Of a stretch of 64,000 bases of DNA, positions 10,271 to 18,222 are shown one piece after another. Origin of the DNA: an uncultured Clostridia bacterium (GTDB lineage Bacteria > Bacillota > Clostridia > Lachnospirales > CAG-274); contig CALWOZ010000003.1 in the NCBI GenBank assembly GCA_944383305.1, positions 17,276 through 81,275 on the forward strand. The letters are read 5' to 3'. Position 1 is the first letter of the stretch, and the number at the start of each line of letters is the position of its first letter. The notes under the pieces are model-generated. The model saw only the letters and a program-made list of their open reading frames with translations. It was not told the DNA's origin and searched no databases. The position numbers were made by a program, and so were the translations under genes.

Positions 10271-10570
10271 CTACATTCCTTGGAAGATTTCAATATCTTT
10301 ACTATCTTCTTTTAATTTAACAATTGCTTTTTTTCTATTGTTAGTTTTACCAACAGTATAACCACGTCTTTTAGTTTTACCTGTTAAGTTCATAGTATTA
10401 ACTGAATCTACTTTAACACCATCAAACATTTTTTCTACTGCTTGTTTAATTTGTATTTTAGTAGCTTCAGGGTGTACATAAAAAGCATATTTTCTATCTG
10501 CCATAAGGGACATACTTTTTTCAGTAACAACAGGTTTTAAAATAACATCATAGTACTTAATATCAGCCAT
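10271..10570 (-). CDS. rplW: Large-subunit ribosomal protein L23
   Basis: A 99-aa L23, located at the exit tunnel, where it docks the signal recognition particle and trigger factor. The stretch DVILKPVVTEKSMSL is a family signature. The ATG start overlaps the rplD stop by one base. Confidence 0.97.
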   Translation of the reverse strand: MADIKYYDVILKPVVTEKSMSLMADRKYAFYVHPEATKIQIKQAVEKMFDGVKVDSVNTMNLTGKTKRRGYTVGKTNNRKKAIVKLKEDSKDIEIFQGM

Positions 10571-11193
10571 TATTTGTACACCTCCTCAATTTTAGCTAAA
10601 GCTTCTTTTGTAACAACAAAGCTTTCATATTTTAAGATGTCATATACGTTAATAGTACTAACACCAGCAGTTTTTACATTAGGTATGTTTCTAGCAGATA
10701 ATAATACATTTTTATTATTTTCTTCTAAAACAACTAAACCTTTGTTTACATTTAAGTTATCAAGAACTTTTTTCATTTCTTTAGTTTTGATTTCATTTAA
10801 TTTAAGCTCATCTACAACAACAAATTTTTCACTATTAACTTTAGTAGTAAGAGCAGATTTAAGAGCTAATCTTTTAACTTTTTTATTTAATTTAAAAGAA
10901 AAATCTCTTGGTTTTGGAGCGAATACAACACCACCGCCAGTCCATTGAGGAGCACGGATAGAGCCTTGTCTAGCACGACCAGTACCTTTTTGTCTCCAAG
11001 GTTTTCTACCACCACCACGAACTTCAGCACGTGTTTTAGCACTTTTAGTACCTTGTCTTTGATTAGCTAAGTATTGAACAACTGCTTGATGCATAACGTG
11101 TTCATTCACTTCAACTCCAAAAATATTTTCATTTAATTCAACAGAACCTACTTCGTTTCCGCTCATATTTAAAACTTTAACAGTTATCGCCAT
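10570..11193 (-). CDS. rplD: Large-subunit ribosomal protein L4
   Basis: A 207-aa L4 with the long tunnel loop ([24 protein letters not shown] region, here beginning [19 protein letters not shown]). In several bacteria L4 represses its own operon through the S10 leader, which makes the structured leader at 12.36-12.59 kb a plausible target here, but that is inference. Confidence 0.97.
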   Translation of the reverse strand: MAITVKVLNMSGNEVGSVELNENIFGVEVNEHVMHQAVVQYLANQRQGTKSAKTRAEVRGGGRKPWRQKGTGRARQGSIRAPQWTGGGVVFAPKPRDFSFKLNKKVKRLALKSALTTKVNSEKFVVVDELKLNEIKTKEMKKVLDNLNVNKGLVVLEENNKNVLLSARNIPNVKTAGVSTINVYDILKYESFVVTKEALAKIEEVYK

Positions 11194-11222
11194 TTAGGTT
11201 TTCCTCCTTTCGTAAAGATTAA

Positions 11223-11852
11223 TTAAGCCTTTACGCTTTCTTTAATAACAAGCATTGAACCTTTATTGCCAGGAACAGCACCTTTAACAAGAATTAAATT
11301 CTTTTCAGCATCTACTCTAACAACTTCAAGGTTTTGAATAGTAACATTTTCTGCACCCATATGTCCAGGCATTTTTTTACCTTTTTTAACTTTACCAGGA
11401 GTAGTAGCAGAAGATAAAGAACCAACACCTCTGTGATATTTAGAACCGTGAGCCATAGGTCCTCTATGTTGATTATGTCTTTTGATAGCACCTTGGAACC
11501 CTTTTCCTTTAGATACACCACTAACATCAATTTTATCACCAGCGGCAAATACATCAGCTTTTATTAAAGCACCAAGTTCATATTCACTTGCATTTTCAAA
11601 CTTAAATTCTTTTAATAATTTTGTAGCAGAAACACCTGCTTTTTCAAAGTGACCTTTTAAAGGTTTGTTCACTTTATTTTCTTTAACGTATCCAAAGCCT
11701 ACTTGTACAGCTTCGTATCCATCATTTTCAATTGTTTTCTTTTGAGTAACAACACAAGGGCCTGCTTCTAAAACAGTAACTGGAATAAGTATACCATTTT
11801 CAGCAAAAATTTGTGTCATACCAATTTTTTTAGCAATAATGCCTTTTTTCAT
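11223..11852 (-). CDS. rplC: Large-subunit ribosomal protein L3
   Basis: A 209-aa L3. It begins [20 protein letters not shown], and the central loop [12 protein letters not shown] reaches towards the peptidyl transferase centre. An unusually long 187-bp gap separates it from rpsJ and contains a hairpin just before the ribosome binding site. Confidence 0.97.
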   Translation of the reverse strand: MKKGIIAKKIGMTQIFAENGILIPVTVLEAGPCVVTQKKTIENDGYEAVQVGFGYVKENKVNKPLKGHFEKAGVSATKLLKEFKFENASEYELGALIKADVFAAGDKIDVSGVSKGKGFQGAIKRHNQHRGPMAHGSKYHRGVGSLSSATTPGKVKKGKKMPGHMGAENVTIQNLEVVRVDAEKNLILVKGAVPGNKGSMLVIKESVKA

Positions 11853-11883
11853 AATTAAATTGCACCTCCGTACTCTACAGCGG

Positions 11884-11908
11884 ATTACCCATTAAAGATT
11901 TGGGCAAT
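11884..11908 (-). promoter_or_regulatory. Hairpin in the rplC leader
   Basis: In the transcript ATTGCCC pairs with GGGTAAT (7 bp, one G-U) around an 11-base loop. It ends about 22 bases before the GGAGG of rplC, so it could modulate translation or be a protein binding site. No U-run follows it. Function is inferred. Confidence 0.4.
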
Positions 11909-12038
11909 CATTCTAGGTAAATATAAGGCGAACTTATATAAACCACATTGGATTAATTACATTTATAAGTATTTGTAATTATTATTTAAGTTATAACCAT
12001 TTATTGATATTTATTACTAAACATTCTAATTTATTAAA

Positions 12039-12065
12039 ATTATAACATTTTTAAAGTAATATCAA
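12039..12065 (-). promoter_or_regulatory. Possible internal promoter at the rpsJ stop
   Basis: TGTTATAAT (an extended -10) overlaps the rpsJ stop codon and TTGATA lies 15 bp upstream. The 15-bp spacing is short, so this is a weak call. A promoter here would explain the long untranslated stretch before rplC. Confidence 0.3.
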
Positions 12066-12351
12066 CGCCAGCTGGTAAATCAAGACGGCTTAAGCTATCC
12101 ATAGTTTTTTGAGTTGGCATTAAAATATCAATCAATCTTTTATGAGTTCTAAGCTCAAATTGTTCTCTAGAATCTTTGTACTTATGAACTGCTCTAAGAA
12201 TAGTAACAACTTCTTTTTTAGTTGGAAGTGGAATAGGTCCACTTACTTGAGCACCTGTTTTTTTAGCAGTTTCGATAATTTGTACAGCAGATTGGTCGAT
12301 TAACTTATGGTCATAAGCTTTAAGACTGATTCTAAGCTTTTGATTAGCCAT
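12040..12351 (-). CDS. rpsJ: Small-subunit ribosomal protein S10
   Basis: A 103-aa S10 (NusE), first gene of the operon, also a transcription antitermination factor with NusB. It begins [20 protein letters not shown] and ends [13 protein letters not shown]. The ATG is preceded by AAAGGAGGGG. Upstream lies a structured leader and a strong promoter. Confidence 0.97.
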   Translation of the reverse strand: MANQKLRISLKAYDHKLIDQSAVQIIETAKKTGAQVSGPIPLPTKKEVVTILRAVHKYKDSREQFELRTHKRLIDILMPTQKTMDSLSRLDLPAGVDITLKML

Positions 12352-12359
12352 AAAAAAAG

Positions 12360-12594
12360 TCCCCTCCTTTTCGCACTTTTAGTTTTTAGTACGACAAGCG
12401 GTGACTGCACACATCAATACAATAGACATATTATGCCCATAATAAGTATATTACTTTATATAAAGAAAATACTTACAAATATTCGATATACACAGTGACT
12501 TGTCGCCCGGTTTCTTGAACTGGACATCGCTCCATAGAAAAACTTACCGACAGGGGTAACAACCTTCTATTTCATCGCTCTTAATGTCACAACA
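12360..12594 (-). ncRNA. Structured 5' leader of the S10 operon
   Basis: About 230 nt between the promoter and rpsJ. Visible pairings in the transcript are GTGAC (12586-12590) with GTCAC (12495-12499) closing a domain; inside it ATAGAA/TTCTAT capped by TTACC/GGTAA, and TGTC/GACA capped by GTT/AAC. A second GTCAC and a CTTGTCG further downstream (12392-12407) can pair with CGACAAG (12499-12505) and with the 5' GTGAC instead, so two exclusive folds are possible. Ribosomal protein operons are commonly autoregulated through such leaders. No covariance model was run, and I cannot match it to a named leader family. Confidence 0.6.
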
Positions 12595-12599
12595 AAAAG

Positions 12600-12628
12600 A
12601 TTATAGCATATAATATATATATTTGCAA
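12600..12628 (-). promoter_or_regulatory. Promoter of the S10-spc operon
   Basis: TTGCAA at 12623-12628, a 17-bp spacer and a perfect TATAAT at 12600-12605, reading left. Spacing and position before the first ribosomal gene make this a convincing vegetative promoter. Transcription would start near 12593. Confidence 0.85.
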
Positions 12629-12655
12629 GTATTTTTTTAATTTTTTTAAAATTTT

Positions 12656-13212
12656 TTAATCTTCACCAAAGGTTTTTAAAATAATAGTAACTGATAATAC
12701 TTCATCATCTTCTATTATATTCTTTATTATATTAAAATCTTCTTTTAATATATATTTGATAACTATCAGAACCTAAGTCTATATAAATCAAAATATATCC
12801 TAATGATTTTAATTCCTTATGTACTATACAACTTACTTATTCAATATAATCATTTTTTGTCATATTCTATATATTCTGAAATTGCATTTATTTTTTGTTT
12901 TATAAATAAGTTTTCTAGTGTATCTAGATAATTTTATGAATATTCTCTCCAGTCAAATGAACAAACAGGAGAATTAAAAAAATCATATTCTTGAAATTTA
13001 ATGTATCCTTCTATATGCTCTTGAAAAAAGTCATCACTATTCATAGTATAGATACTATACGATCCCAATACTCTACTTGATGGTTTTCATCATCTTGTTC
13101 CATTTTTCATTTTTCTTTACTGTATTCTTTTAATTTCTAATATTTTATATTTTTGTTCAGTATTTTTAGAAATAATTTCAGTTATTTTAAATGCTTTATC
13201 TTCAAAACTCAT
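12656..13212 (-). pseudogene. Decayed gene of unknown function
   Basis: The minus strand carries a broken reading frame. It starts MSFEDKAFKITEIISKNTEQ at 13212 and runs into a stop near residue 32. It resumes in other frames with QDDENHQVEYWDRIVSIL, DDFFQEHIEGYIKFQEYDFF and SPVCSFDWREYS, then a stop, then NYLDTLENLFIKQKINAI and KELKSLGYILIYIDLGSD, and ends VTIILKTFGED. At least three frameshifts and one in-frame stop are needed to join them into roughly 185 residues. I do not recognise the family; the acidic, aromatic style resembles small cytosolic immunity-type proteins, which is a guess. This pseudogene accounts for much of the gap between rpsJ and the methyltransferase. Confidence 0.6.
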
Positions 13213-13324
13213 TTTTATCACTCATATATGTTATATAATTTTGCTTACATTATATAATATATATTTAATTTTTTCAATACTATTTTTAAAGTTATGATAT
13301 AAATTATAAAAGCTAATTTTAATT

Positions 13325-13936
13325 TTATAATTTTTTATAAACTACTTGATACCACTCATTTATTTCACGGTTTAATTCTTTAGTTACTTTTTGACTAGCT
13401 ATTATTTCATATCCTTCTAATATACATTCTTCTTCATTAAATGAAGTATAAGATAATCCATTTAATACGTGTCCTTCTTTATTTATAATAACTTCATTTT
13501 CAGATAAAATTATATTATTCTCAAAATGATTAAATGAATTATTTTTTGTACGCCAATCTAATATAATATAGTCAGCTGGAATATTTTTAGGTATTGTTTT
13601 AGATATATTCATACTTTTAGGTACTACCATACTAAAGCCCCAACCTATTGCAAGCTTTATTTTTTTATTTGTTTTAAAATTTTCTAACGTAGACAAATAT
13701 GCTTCTACACCATTATTTTTACAAGCTTCTATCATATTTTTATCAGCGTCTATACCAAAGGCATTATATCCTATTTCATTTAAAAATTTTATATGCCTAC
13801 CAGTGCCACAGCCTATATCTATAGCAATATCATTTTTATTAGGTTTAGCAAACTTCATAACTAAGCCTATTAAATCACTATCTGGATATTTGAGACCATA
13901 CCATTTTTTGGGATTTACAATTTTTATATTTTCCAT
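13325..13936 (-). CDS. Class I SAM-dependent methyltransferase
   Basis: A 203-aa protein with motif I (AIDIGCGTGRH, residues 38-48) and the acidic residue ending strand 2 (FGIDADKNMI), so it should bind S-adenosylmethionine. The rest is divergent, ending ELNREINEWYQVVYKKL. The substrate is unknown. It lies 17 bp after the NodB-like gene and must share its transcript. Pairing with a carbohydrate-active protein suggests a small-molecule or glycan substrate, which is inference. Confidence 0.75.
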   Translation of the reverse strand: MENIKIVNPKKWYGLKYPDSDLIGLVMKFAKPNKNDIAIDIGCGTGRHIKFLNEIGYNAFGIDADKNMIEACKNNGVEAYLSTLENFKTNKKIKLAIGWGFSMVVPKSMNISKTIPKNIPADYIILDWRTKNNSFNHFENNIILSENEVIINKEGHVLNGLSYTSFNEEECILEGYEIIASQKVTKELNREINEWYQVVYKKL

Positions 13937-13953
13937 ATTTTAATCTCCTTAAA

Positions 13954-14847
13954 TTAGAATTGAAAATAATTTTCAATATTTTTAGCATCTATTCTTTCAA
14001 TAATAAAAGATTTTTTATCCCATTCTCCATCATTAGTAAACATTCCTTTTATTCCTATATCTTTAAGTGGTTGTATCAAATCTGTATCTTTAGCTCCAAA
14101 CATTGGTTTAACAGGTAAAACAAAAAAATCTTTTAAATTTAATTTTTCTTCTAAAATAATATTTTTACAAGGTATTATTTCATTTTCAATATAATCTTTA
14201 GTATCTCCTGTAAAAGCCTTGTGTGTAACTGTATGTATGCTATATTCTGCATATTTAAACTTTTTATAGGCTTCTGGCTTAGCAAACCTTTGTTTTAATA
14301 AATCACTTTCTAAATATTGCTTATTATCTATTAATATATAACCTTCTTCATTAAAATCTAAAACTTTGCTAGCATCTTTAAAATCAAATAGTAAATTACA
14401 ACACCCTTTTACATATCTTCTAGTTTCATCTTGTTCGTGAGCGTACATTTTATCTATATATGATTTTTGTTCATTTGATAATTTAGGTATATTAAACTTT
14501 CTATTTTTCATCATTAATGCTATTTGTACTCTATGAGCAATAGGATAAATAGGATTTTCTAGCCAAGGTCCTGTTATTAATGCTGTATTTGTTATTATTC
14601 CTTCTTTTTCACACCAAGGTAAAACATTTTCACACCAATCTACTGTTCCATCATCACTCATAATATAGACTGTATTTTTGGATACTTCTTTGTGTATATT
14701 AGATATAGATTCTATATCCCAATCATTAATTCTAAACAGGTTAATTTGTGACTTAAATCTATCTAAACTTATAGGAAAGGCGCCTATAACGGCTGGCACC
14801 TCCTTACTACCAATAGAATGGTAAACTAATACAACTTTTCTAAACAT
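13954..14847 (-). CDS. Divergent NodB-like polysaccharide deacetylase
   Basis: A 297-aa protein with the layout of the polysaccharide deacetylase superfamily: YHSIG at 9-13, a metal-site motif SDDGTVDW at 64-71 (usual form [TS]FDDG) and a histidine pair H205/H209 in HTVTH (usual form H[ST]xxH). No signal peptide is visible, so it is probably cytosolic, unlike peptidoglycan deacetylases. Adjacent downstream is the methyltransferase. Relatives of this type occur in surface-glycan gene clusters, but none is present here. Confidence 0.65.
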   Translation of the reverse strand: MFRKVVLVYHSIGSKEVPAVIGAFPISLDRFKSQINLFRINDWDIESISNIHKEVSKNTVYIMSDDGTVDWCENVLPWCEKEGIITNTALITGPWLENPIYPIAHRVQIALMMKNRKFNIPKLSNEQKSYIDKMYAHEQDETRRYVKGCCNLLFDFKDASKVLDFNEEGYILIDNKQYLESDLLKQRFAKPEAYKKFKYAEYSIHTVTHKAFTGDTKDYIENEIIPCKNIILEEKLNLKDFFVLPVKPMFGAKDTDLIQPLKDIGIKGMFTNDGEWDKKSFIIERIDAKNIENYFQF

Positions 14848-14885
14848 TATTTTCTCCTTTCATTTTTTCGACAAACTATAATTCT

Positions 14886-14913
14886 ATTATATATGAAATT
14901 TATATTTTGTCAA
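14886..14913 (-). promoter_or_regulatory. Promoter for the deacetylase-methyltransferase pair
   Basis: TTGACA at 14908-14913, 16 bp, TATAAT at 14886-14891, reading left towards the gene starting at 14847. Further TTGACA/TTGTCAA copies in inverted orientation lie at about 14943-14970 between this promoter and the divergent Xre-type gene and could form an operator. Confidence 0.75.
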
Positions 14914-15055
14914 TTTATTTATACATATAAAGATATTTTTGATTGACATAAGTGTAATATATTTTGTCAATTAAGACATACTATTAATGATATTTCAATA
15001 TCAATTATATATTGTAATAATATCTATATATAAATTTTTTAGGAGTTGATTTGTC

Positions 15056-15346
15056 ATTTTAAGCGATAAAATAAAAGAATTAAGATTAAAAAGTGGACTA
15101 TCTCAAGCAGAAGTAGCAAGAAGATTACAAGTCACTAGAAGTTCTGTCAATGCTTGGGAAATGGGATTAAATGTACCTACAACACAATATATAGTAGAAC
15201 TAAGTAAACTATTTAATGTTTCATCAGATTATATTTTAGGTATTGAAAACAATATGAAATTAGATGTAAGTTCTTTAAATGCAGAAGAATTAAATATAAT
15301 ATATAATCTTATTAATTATTTTCAAAATAAAAAAAGTACCCAATAG
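15056..15346 (+). CDS. Xre-family DNA-binding regulator lacking a normal start codon
   Basis: From 15056 the frame reads LSDKIKELRLKSGLSQAEVA, then a full helix-turn-helix (VARRLQVTRSSVNAWEMG) and the common tail SSDYILGIE, about 96 residues in all. The first in-frame ATG (15161) is inside the domain. Close relatives often begin MILSDKI; here the codon at that site is GTC (15053), exactly 7 nt after AGGAG. Either translation begins at ATT (15056), or the start codon has been mutated and the gene is inactive. The stop codon lies inside the perfect inverted repeat that terminates the opposing gene. Confidence 0.65.
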   Translation: MLSDKIKELRLKSGLSQAEVARRLQVTRSSVNAWEMGLNVPTTQYIVELSKLFNVSSDYILGIENNMKLDVSSLNAEELNIIYNLINYFQNKKSTQ

Positions 15347-15381
15347 GCACTATCAATAATTGATAGTGCCTATTGGGTACT
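15329..15381 (-). terminator. 47-bp perfect inverted repeat, terminator for the PepSY gene
   Basis: Positions 15335-15381 form a perfect inverted repeat with 23-base arms around one central base. On the minus strand it is followed by a run of seven T (15329-15335), making a very strong intrinsic terminator for the gene ending at 15414. It also contains the last codons and stop of the Xre-type gene on the plus strand. Confidence 0.85.
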
Positions 15382-15413
15382 AAGATATAAAATATTTTTA
15401 TAATTTGTTTATT

Positions 15414-15983
15414 TTAGTCTATGTCAAAGTCTTTAACAACACCTGTTAAAGCATTTATCTCTACTTCATAAACTCTGTTATCTTTCATTATTTTAAAGTC
15501 ATATGTAGGAAGGTCATCACGTTCATAAGTATCTGATTCCTTCCAAATAACAGTTCCACCACCTACAGCTTTAATAGCTGCATTTTGTGCAGTATCAATA
15601 CTTATTAATTTTTGTCCATTCCAAGTACCATTATTGGTAACAGAAGGTATTTGATTTGATATATTTGTTCCTGTTGAAGATACTGGTGGTAAATCAGTTG
15701 GTTCTCCACTAGTAGAAGTACTATTGCTTGTATTTATATAGATAGTTTTTGTATTAGAGTCCCAAGAGATATCGTGACCTAAAGCATCACTTACTGTTCT
15801 TAAAGGAACATATGTTGTCCCCTCACTAACAAAAGCTGTATTACCTTTACCTGTGTCTACACCATTAACAATAAGACTTTTAACTGAATATATAGCTTGT
15901 ATATTTTTAGCTGTTGCAGCTAATGCAGTAACAGAAGTTGTTACCATAGCACCAATTATAATACCACTTATAAATCTTTTCAT
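15414..15983 (-). CDS. Secreted protein with copper-amine-oxidase-like and PepSY domains
   Basis: A 189-aa protein with an N-terminal signal peptide (about residues 1-23, ending TALAATA). Residues 34-85 match the stalk domain found in many clostridial surface proteins (FVSEGTTYVPLRTVSDALG). A linker holding GEPTDLPPV leads to a C-terminal PepSY-type domain (TAQNAAIKAVGGG to VVKDFDID). PepSY domains are thought to inhibit or chaperone peptidases outside the cell. The neighbour just upstream is a paralogue over the C-terminal half. Confidence 0.8.
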   Translation of the reverse strand: MKRFISGIIIGAMVTTSVTALAATAKNIQAIYSVKSLIVNGVDTGKGNTAFVSEGTTYVPLRTVSDALGHDISWDSNTKTIYINTSNSTSTSGEPTDLPPVSSTGTNISNQIPSVTNNGTWNGQKLISIDTAQNAAIKAVGGGTVIWKESDTYERDDLPTYDFKIMKDNRVYEVEINALTGVVKDFDID

Positions 15984-16043
15984 AATAATCTTCCTCCTAA
16001 AATTATATTAAATTAATACTATTTTTATAAATAATTTCTTTAA

Positions 16044-16532
16044 TTAGTCAATGTCAAAATCTATTACGCTTCCTGTCAAAGCATCCATTTCTACTTCATA
16101 GATTTTATTACCATTTTTAATTTTAAAATCATATGTAGGATTATCGTCTAAATCATAAATATCTTCTTCTTGAAAGATAACATCTCCACCACCTACAGTT
16201 TCAATAGCTATTTTTTTAGCTTCTTCAATGTCAATTAATGTTTTTCCATTCCAAGTGTTGCCTTGTTGTGTTTGCTGTACATCAGAGGTTTGTTCTGTTT
16301 GAGCATCTCCTTGATATGGTGGCAAATCAGTTGGCTCACCTAAATTTTCATCTACTTGAGTTGTTTCTTGATTATATATAGCAATATTATTTTTCTGTAT
16401 TCTTCCTTGTATTTGTCTTTCTTCCATAAAGTTTGTAAATTTATTTATAACAAATAATGCCACTAAGGCTACTGCAATACCTATAATAATGCCTATAATC
16501 ATTTTATTAGATTTGGGGTCATTATTGTTCAT
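16044..16532 (-). CDS. Membrane-anchored PepSY-domain protein, paralogue of its neighbour
   Basis: A 162-aa protein starting MNNNDPKSNKMIIGIIIGIA. An upstream in-frame ATG exists, but AGGAGG lies just before this one. One membrane segment at about 11-34 anchors an extracytoplasmic part. The C-terminal about 65 residues match the neighbouring PepSY protein almost motif for motif: GEPTDLPP, TWNGKTLIDIEEAKKIAIE, NPTYDFKI, YEVEMDALTG and DFDID. The two genes are 60 bp apart and clearly arose by duplication, with different N-terminal modules. Confidence 0.8.
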   Translation of the reverse strand: MNNNDPKSNKMIIGIIIGIAVALVALFVINKFTNFMEERQIQGRIQKNNIAIYNQETTQVDENLGEPTDLPPYQGDAQTEQTSDVQQTQQGNTWNGKTLIDIEEAKKIAIETVGGGDVIFQEEDIYDLDDNPTYDFKIKNGNKIYEVEMDALTGSVIDFDID

Positions 16533-16752
16533 ACTTCCTCCTAAAAACATTATTTTATTTTATTTTTATATTATATATAACGATAATATTTTTTAAAAGT
16601 TTATTATTTTATTAAAAATTTTTTTGTAATATTTTTTTAATTTTATTGTAATCATTTTTAAATAATTTTGATATATAATAAATATATTATTTATTAAAAA
16701 TTATTATTGTATATTAATAATTAAAATATCAAACTTAAAGGTGATTTATATT

Positions 16753-18048
16753 ATGAAATTTTTTAAAATAACTATTACCAGTATACTTTTTATTTTATTT
16801 CTATTTAATATAAGTGTGTTTGCAGATGAACTTAAAGTGTATTCTACATATACAGCAAATAATCTTACAATTACAAGTTATAGTAAAAATTGGTCAAAAT
16901 CTATGCTAAAAGACTTGTATCTAGAACTTTTAAATAATTTTCATAGCGACGAATTTGATTATTTAAGTAATATATATATTTATCCAGATTCTCCAGAGGG
17001 AGTGAATGGTCTTTATTATGATGATATCTTTTTAGAAAATGGGAAATACAAACTAGGTAATAACGCATATATAAATCTTTATAATGGTGACGAAAATAAT
17101 ACTATACGTAAAATATCTTATACTCTATCTCATGAATATGGACATCATTATATGGTATATAACCTTATGAAAACAGAAAATATATATTATCATAATTTAC
17201 AAGATTCTAAATATGTTAAAATTAGAAACTTAAATGGTACTCCTGTTATATACGATGCTACAAAAAAAGATTATTTATACCATTGGGATATAATGGAAAT
17301 AATGGCTGATGATTATGTTCAACTTTTAGGATCTTCTAATGCTAAAATGTCATATGACTATAAATCAGTAGATGAAATTTTAAAAGAAAACACAACTCCT
17401 TATAATAATCCAAATAGTTTTAATTTAAAACCTCAATTAAATCCATATATACCTTTAGCTGCAGACATTTCTGGATTATATAACTATTTATTAAATATAG
17501 GAGGATTTACTGTAGCTTCTCCTAAAATACCAGAAAAGCCAAAATTAAATAATGTTACTGGATATATGTCATTAAATAATGAACCAACATATAATATAAC
17601 GTGGAATAATCCTAATAAAAATGAAGTTTTTGAATATACATTAGTTATATACCCAGAGAACAATCCTTTTGTTGCATATCCACTAAAGACTGTAACCTCT
17701 AAAGAACCTTTAAATGTTATCTTTGGAAGTTATAGTATAAAACAAAAAGATGGTACAATAAAATCTATATCCCAAATATATGAAGGCAAATATACTTTAA
17801 AACTATATATAAAAGATTCAAATGGATTTATGTATTCTTCAACACCTGTAACATACAATTTTACTCAACTCTCAAACAATATAACATCTAACAATACAAA
17901 ATCTAGTAATACAAAATCTAATGATACTACTAAAACTAATAATGTTGTTAATGATAATAAACCTAGTGCTACACCAGATAGCAAACCTATTGGTCCTAGC
18001 TCTAGTGGTTCTTTAAATGATTTATTTTATTTAGTATCTAAAAGTTAA
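16753..18048 (+). CDS. Secreted HEXXH zinc metalloprotease-like protein
   Basis: A 431-aa protein with a signal peptide (MKFFKITITSILFILFLF, cut near VFADE). The zinc motif HEYGH at 127-131 lies in SYTLSHEYGHHYMVYNL, and a candidate third ligand is in DIMEIMADDY about 55 residues on. A fibronectin-type or Ig-like segment follows (PKIPEKPKLNNVTGY onward), then a Ser/Thr/Asn/Lys-rich tail with no sortase motif. I chose ATG at 16753 because AAAGGTGAT sits 7 nt upstream; a GTG at 16741 would put the site out of reach. The substrate is unknown. The PepSY proteins next door, read the other way, could modulate a secreted peptidase like this one. Confidence 0.7.
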   Translation: MKFFKITITSILFILFLFNISVFADELKVYSTYTANNLTITSYSKNWSKSMLKDLYLELLNNFHSDEFDYLSNIYIYPDSPEGVNGLYYDDIFLENGKYKLGNNAYINLYNGDENNTIRKISYTLSHEYGHHYMVYNLMKTENIYYHNLQDSKYVKIRNLNGTPVIYDATKKDYLYHWDIMEIMADDYVQLLGSSNAKMSYDYKSVDEILKENTTPYNNPNSFNLKPQLNPYIPLAADISGLYNYLLNIGGFTVASPKIPEKPKLNNVTGYMSLNNEPTYNITWNNPNKNEVFEYTLVIYPENNPFVAYPLKTVTSKEPLNVIFGSYSIKQKDGTIKSISQIYEGKYTLKLYIKDSNGFMYSSTPVTYNFTQLSNNITSNNTKSSNTKSNDTTKTNNVVNDNKPSATPDSKPIGPSSSGSLNDLFYLVSKS

Positions 18049-18070
18049 ACATAAGGTTATAATTAAAAAT

Positions 18071-18105
18071 AAAAAAGCTAGCTTTTATATAGCTAGCTTT
18101 TTTAT
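18071..18105. terminator. Bidirectional terminator between the metalloprotease and ftsZ
   Basis: AAAAAAGCTAGC pairs with GCTAGCTTTTTT around a 9-base loop, with T-rich flanks on both strands. It serves the plus-strand metalloprotease and probably ftsZ, which ends at 18223 on the minus strand. Confidence 0.85.
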
Positions 18106-18106
18106 T

Positions 18107-18220
18107 TTTAATTATACTATGAATTTATTGTTCAAGATAAAAATTATAAACTTACTTTTGTTTTAATCCTATTGCAATACGTAATTCATTTTTTGGCACA
18201 AAATATCAAAAAAAATAATT
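18107..18220 (+). repeat. Dispersed post-terminator element, copy 1
   Basis: It follows the terminator at 18071-18105. The first part (AATTATACTATGAATTTATT, then TTCAAGATAAAAATTATAAAC) resembles the module after the terminators at 42106, 58237 and 61018. Positions 18135-18178 match 42033-42076 in reverse complement at 43 of 44 bases. The last part, TTTTTTGGCACAAAATATCA plus A-run, resembles the 40-bp hairpin repeat at 57227 and 60852. No coding capacity. Confidence 0.7.
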
Positions 18221-18222
18221 GA

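Noticed and set aside
16741..16752. GTG start for the metalloprotease
   Set aside because: It lies within the AAAGGTGAT ribosome binding site; ATG at 16753 gives a normal signal peptide.
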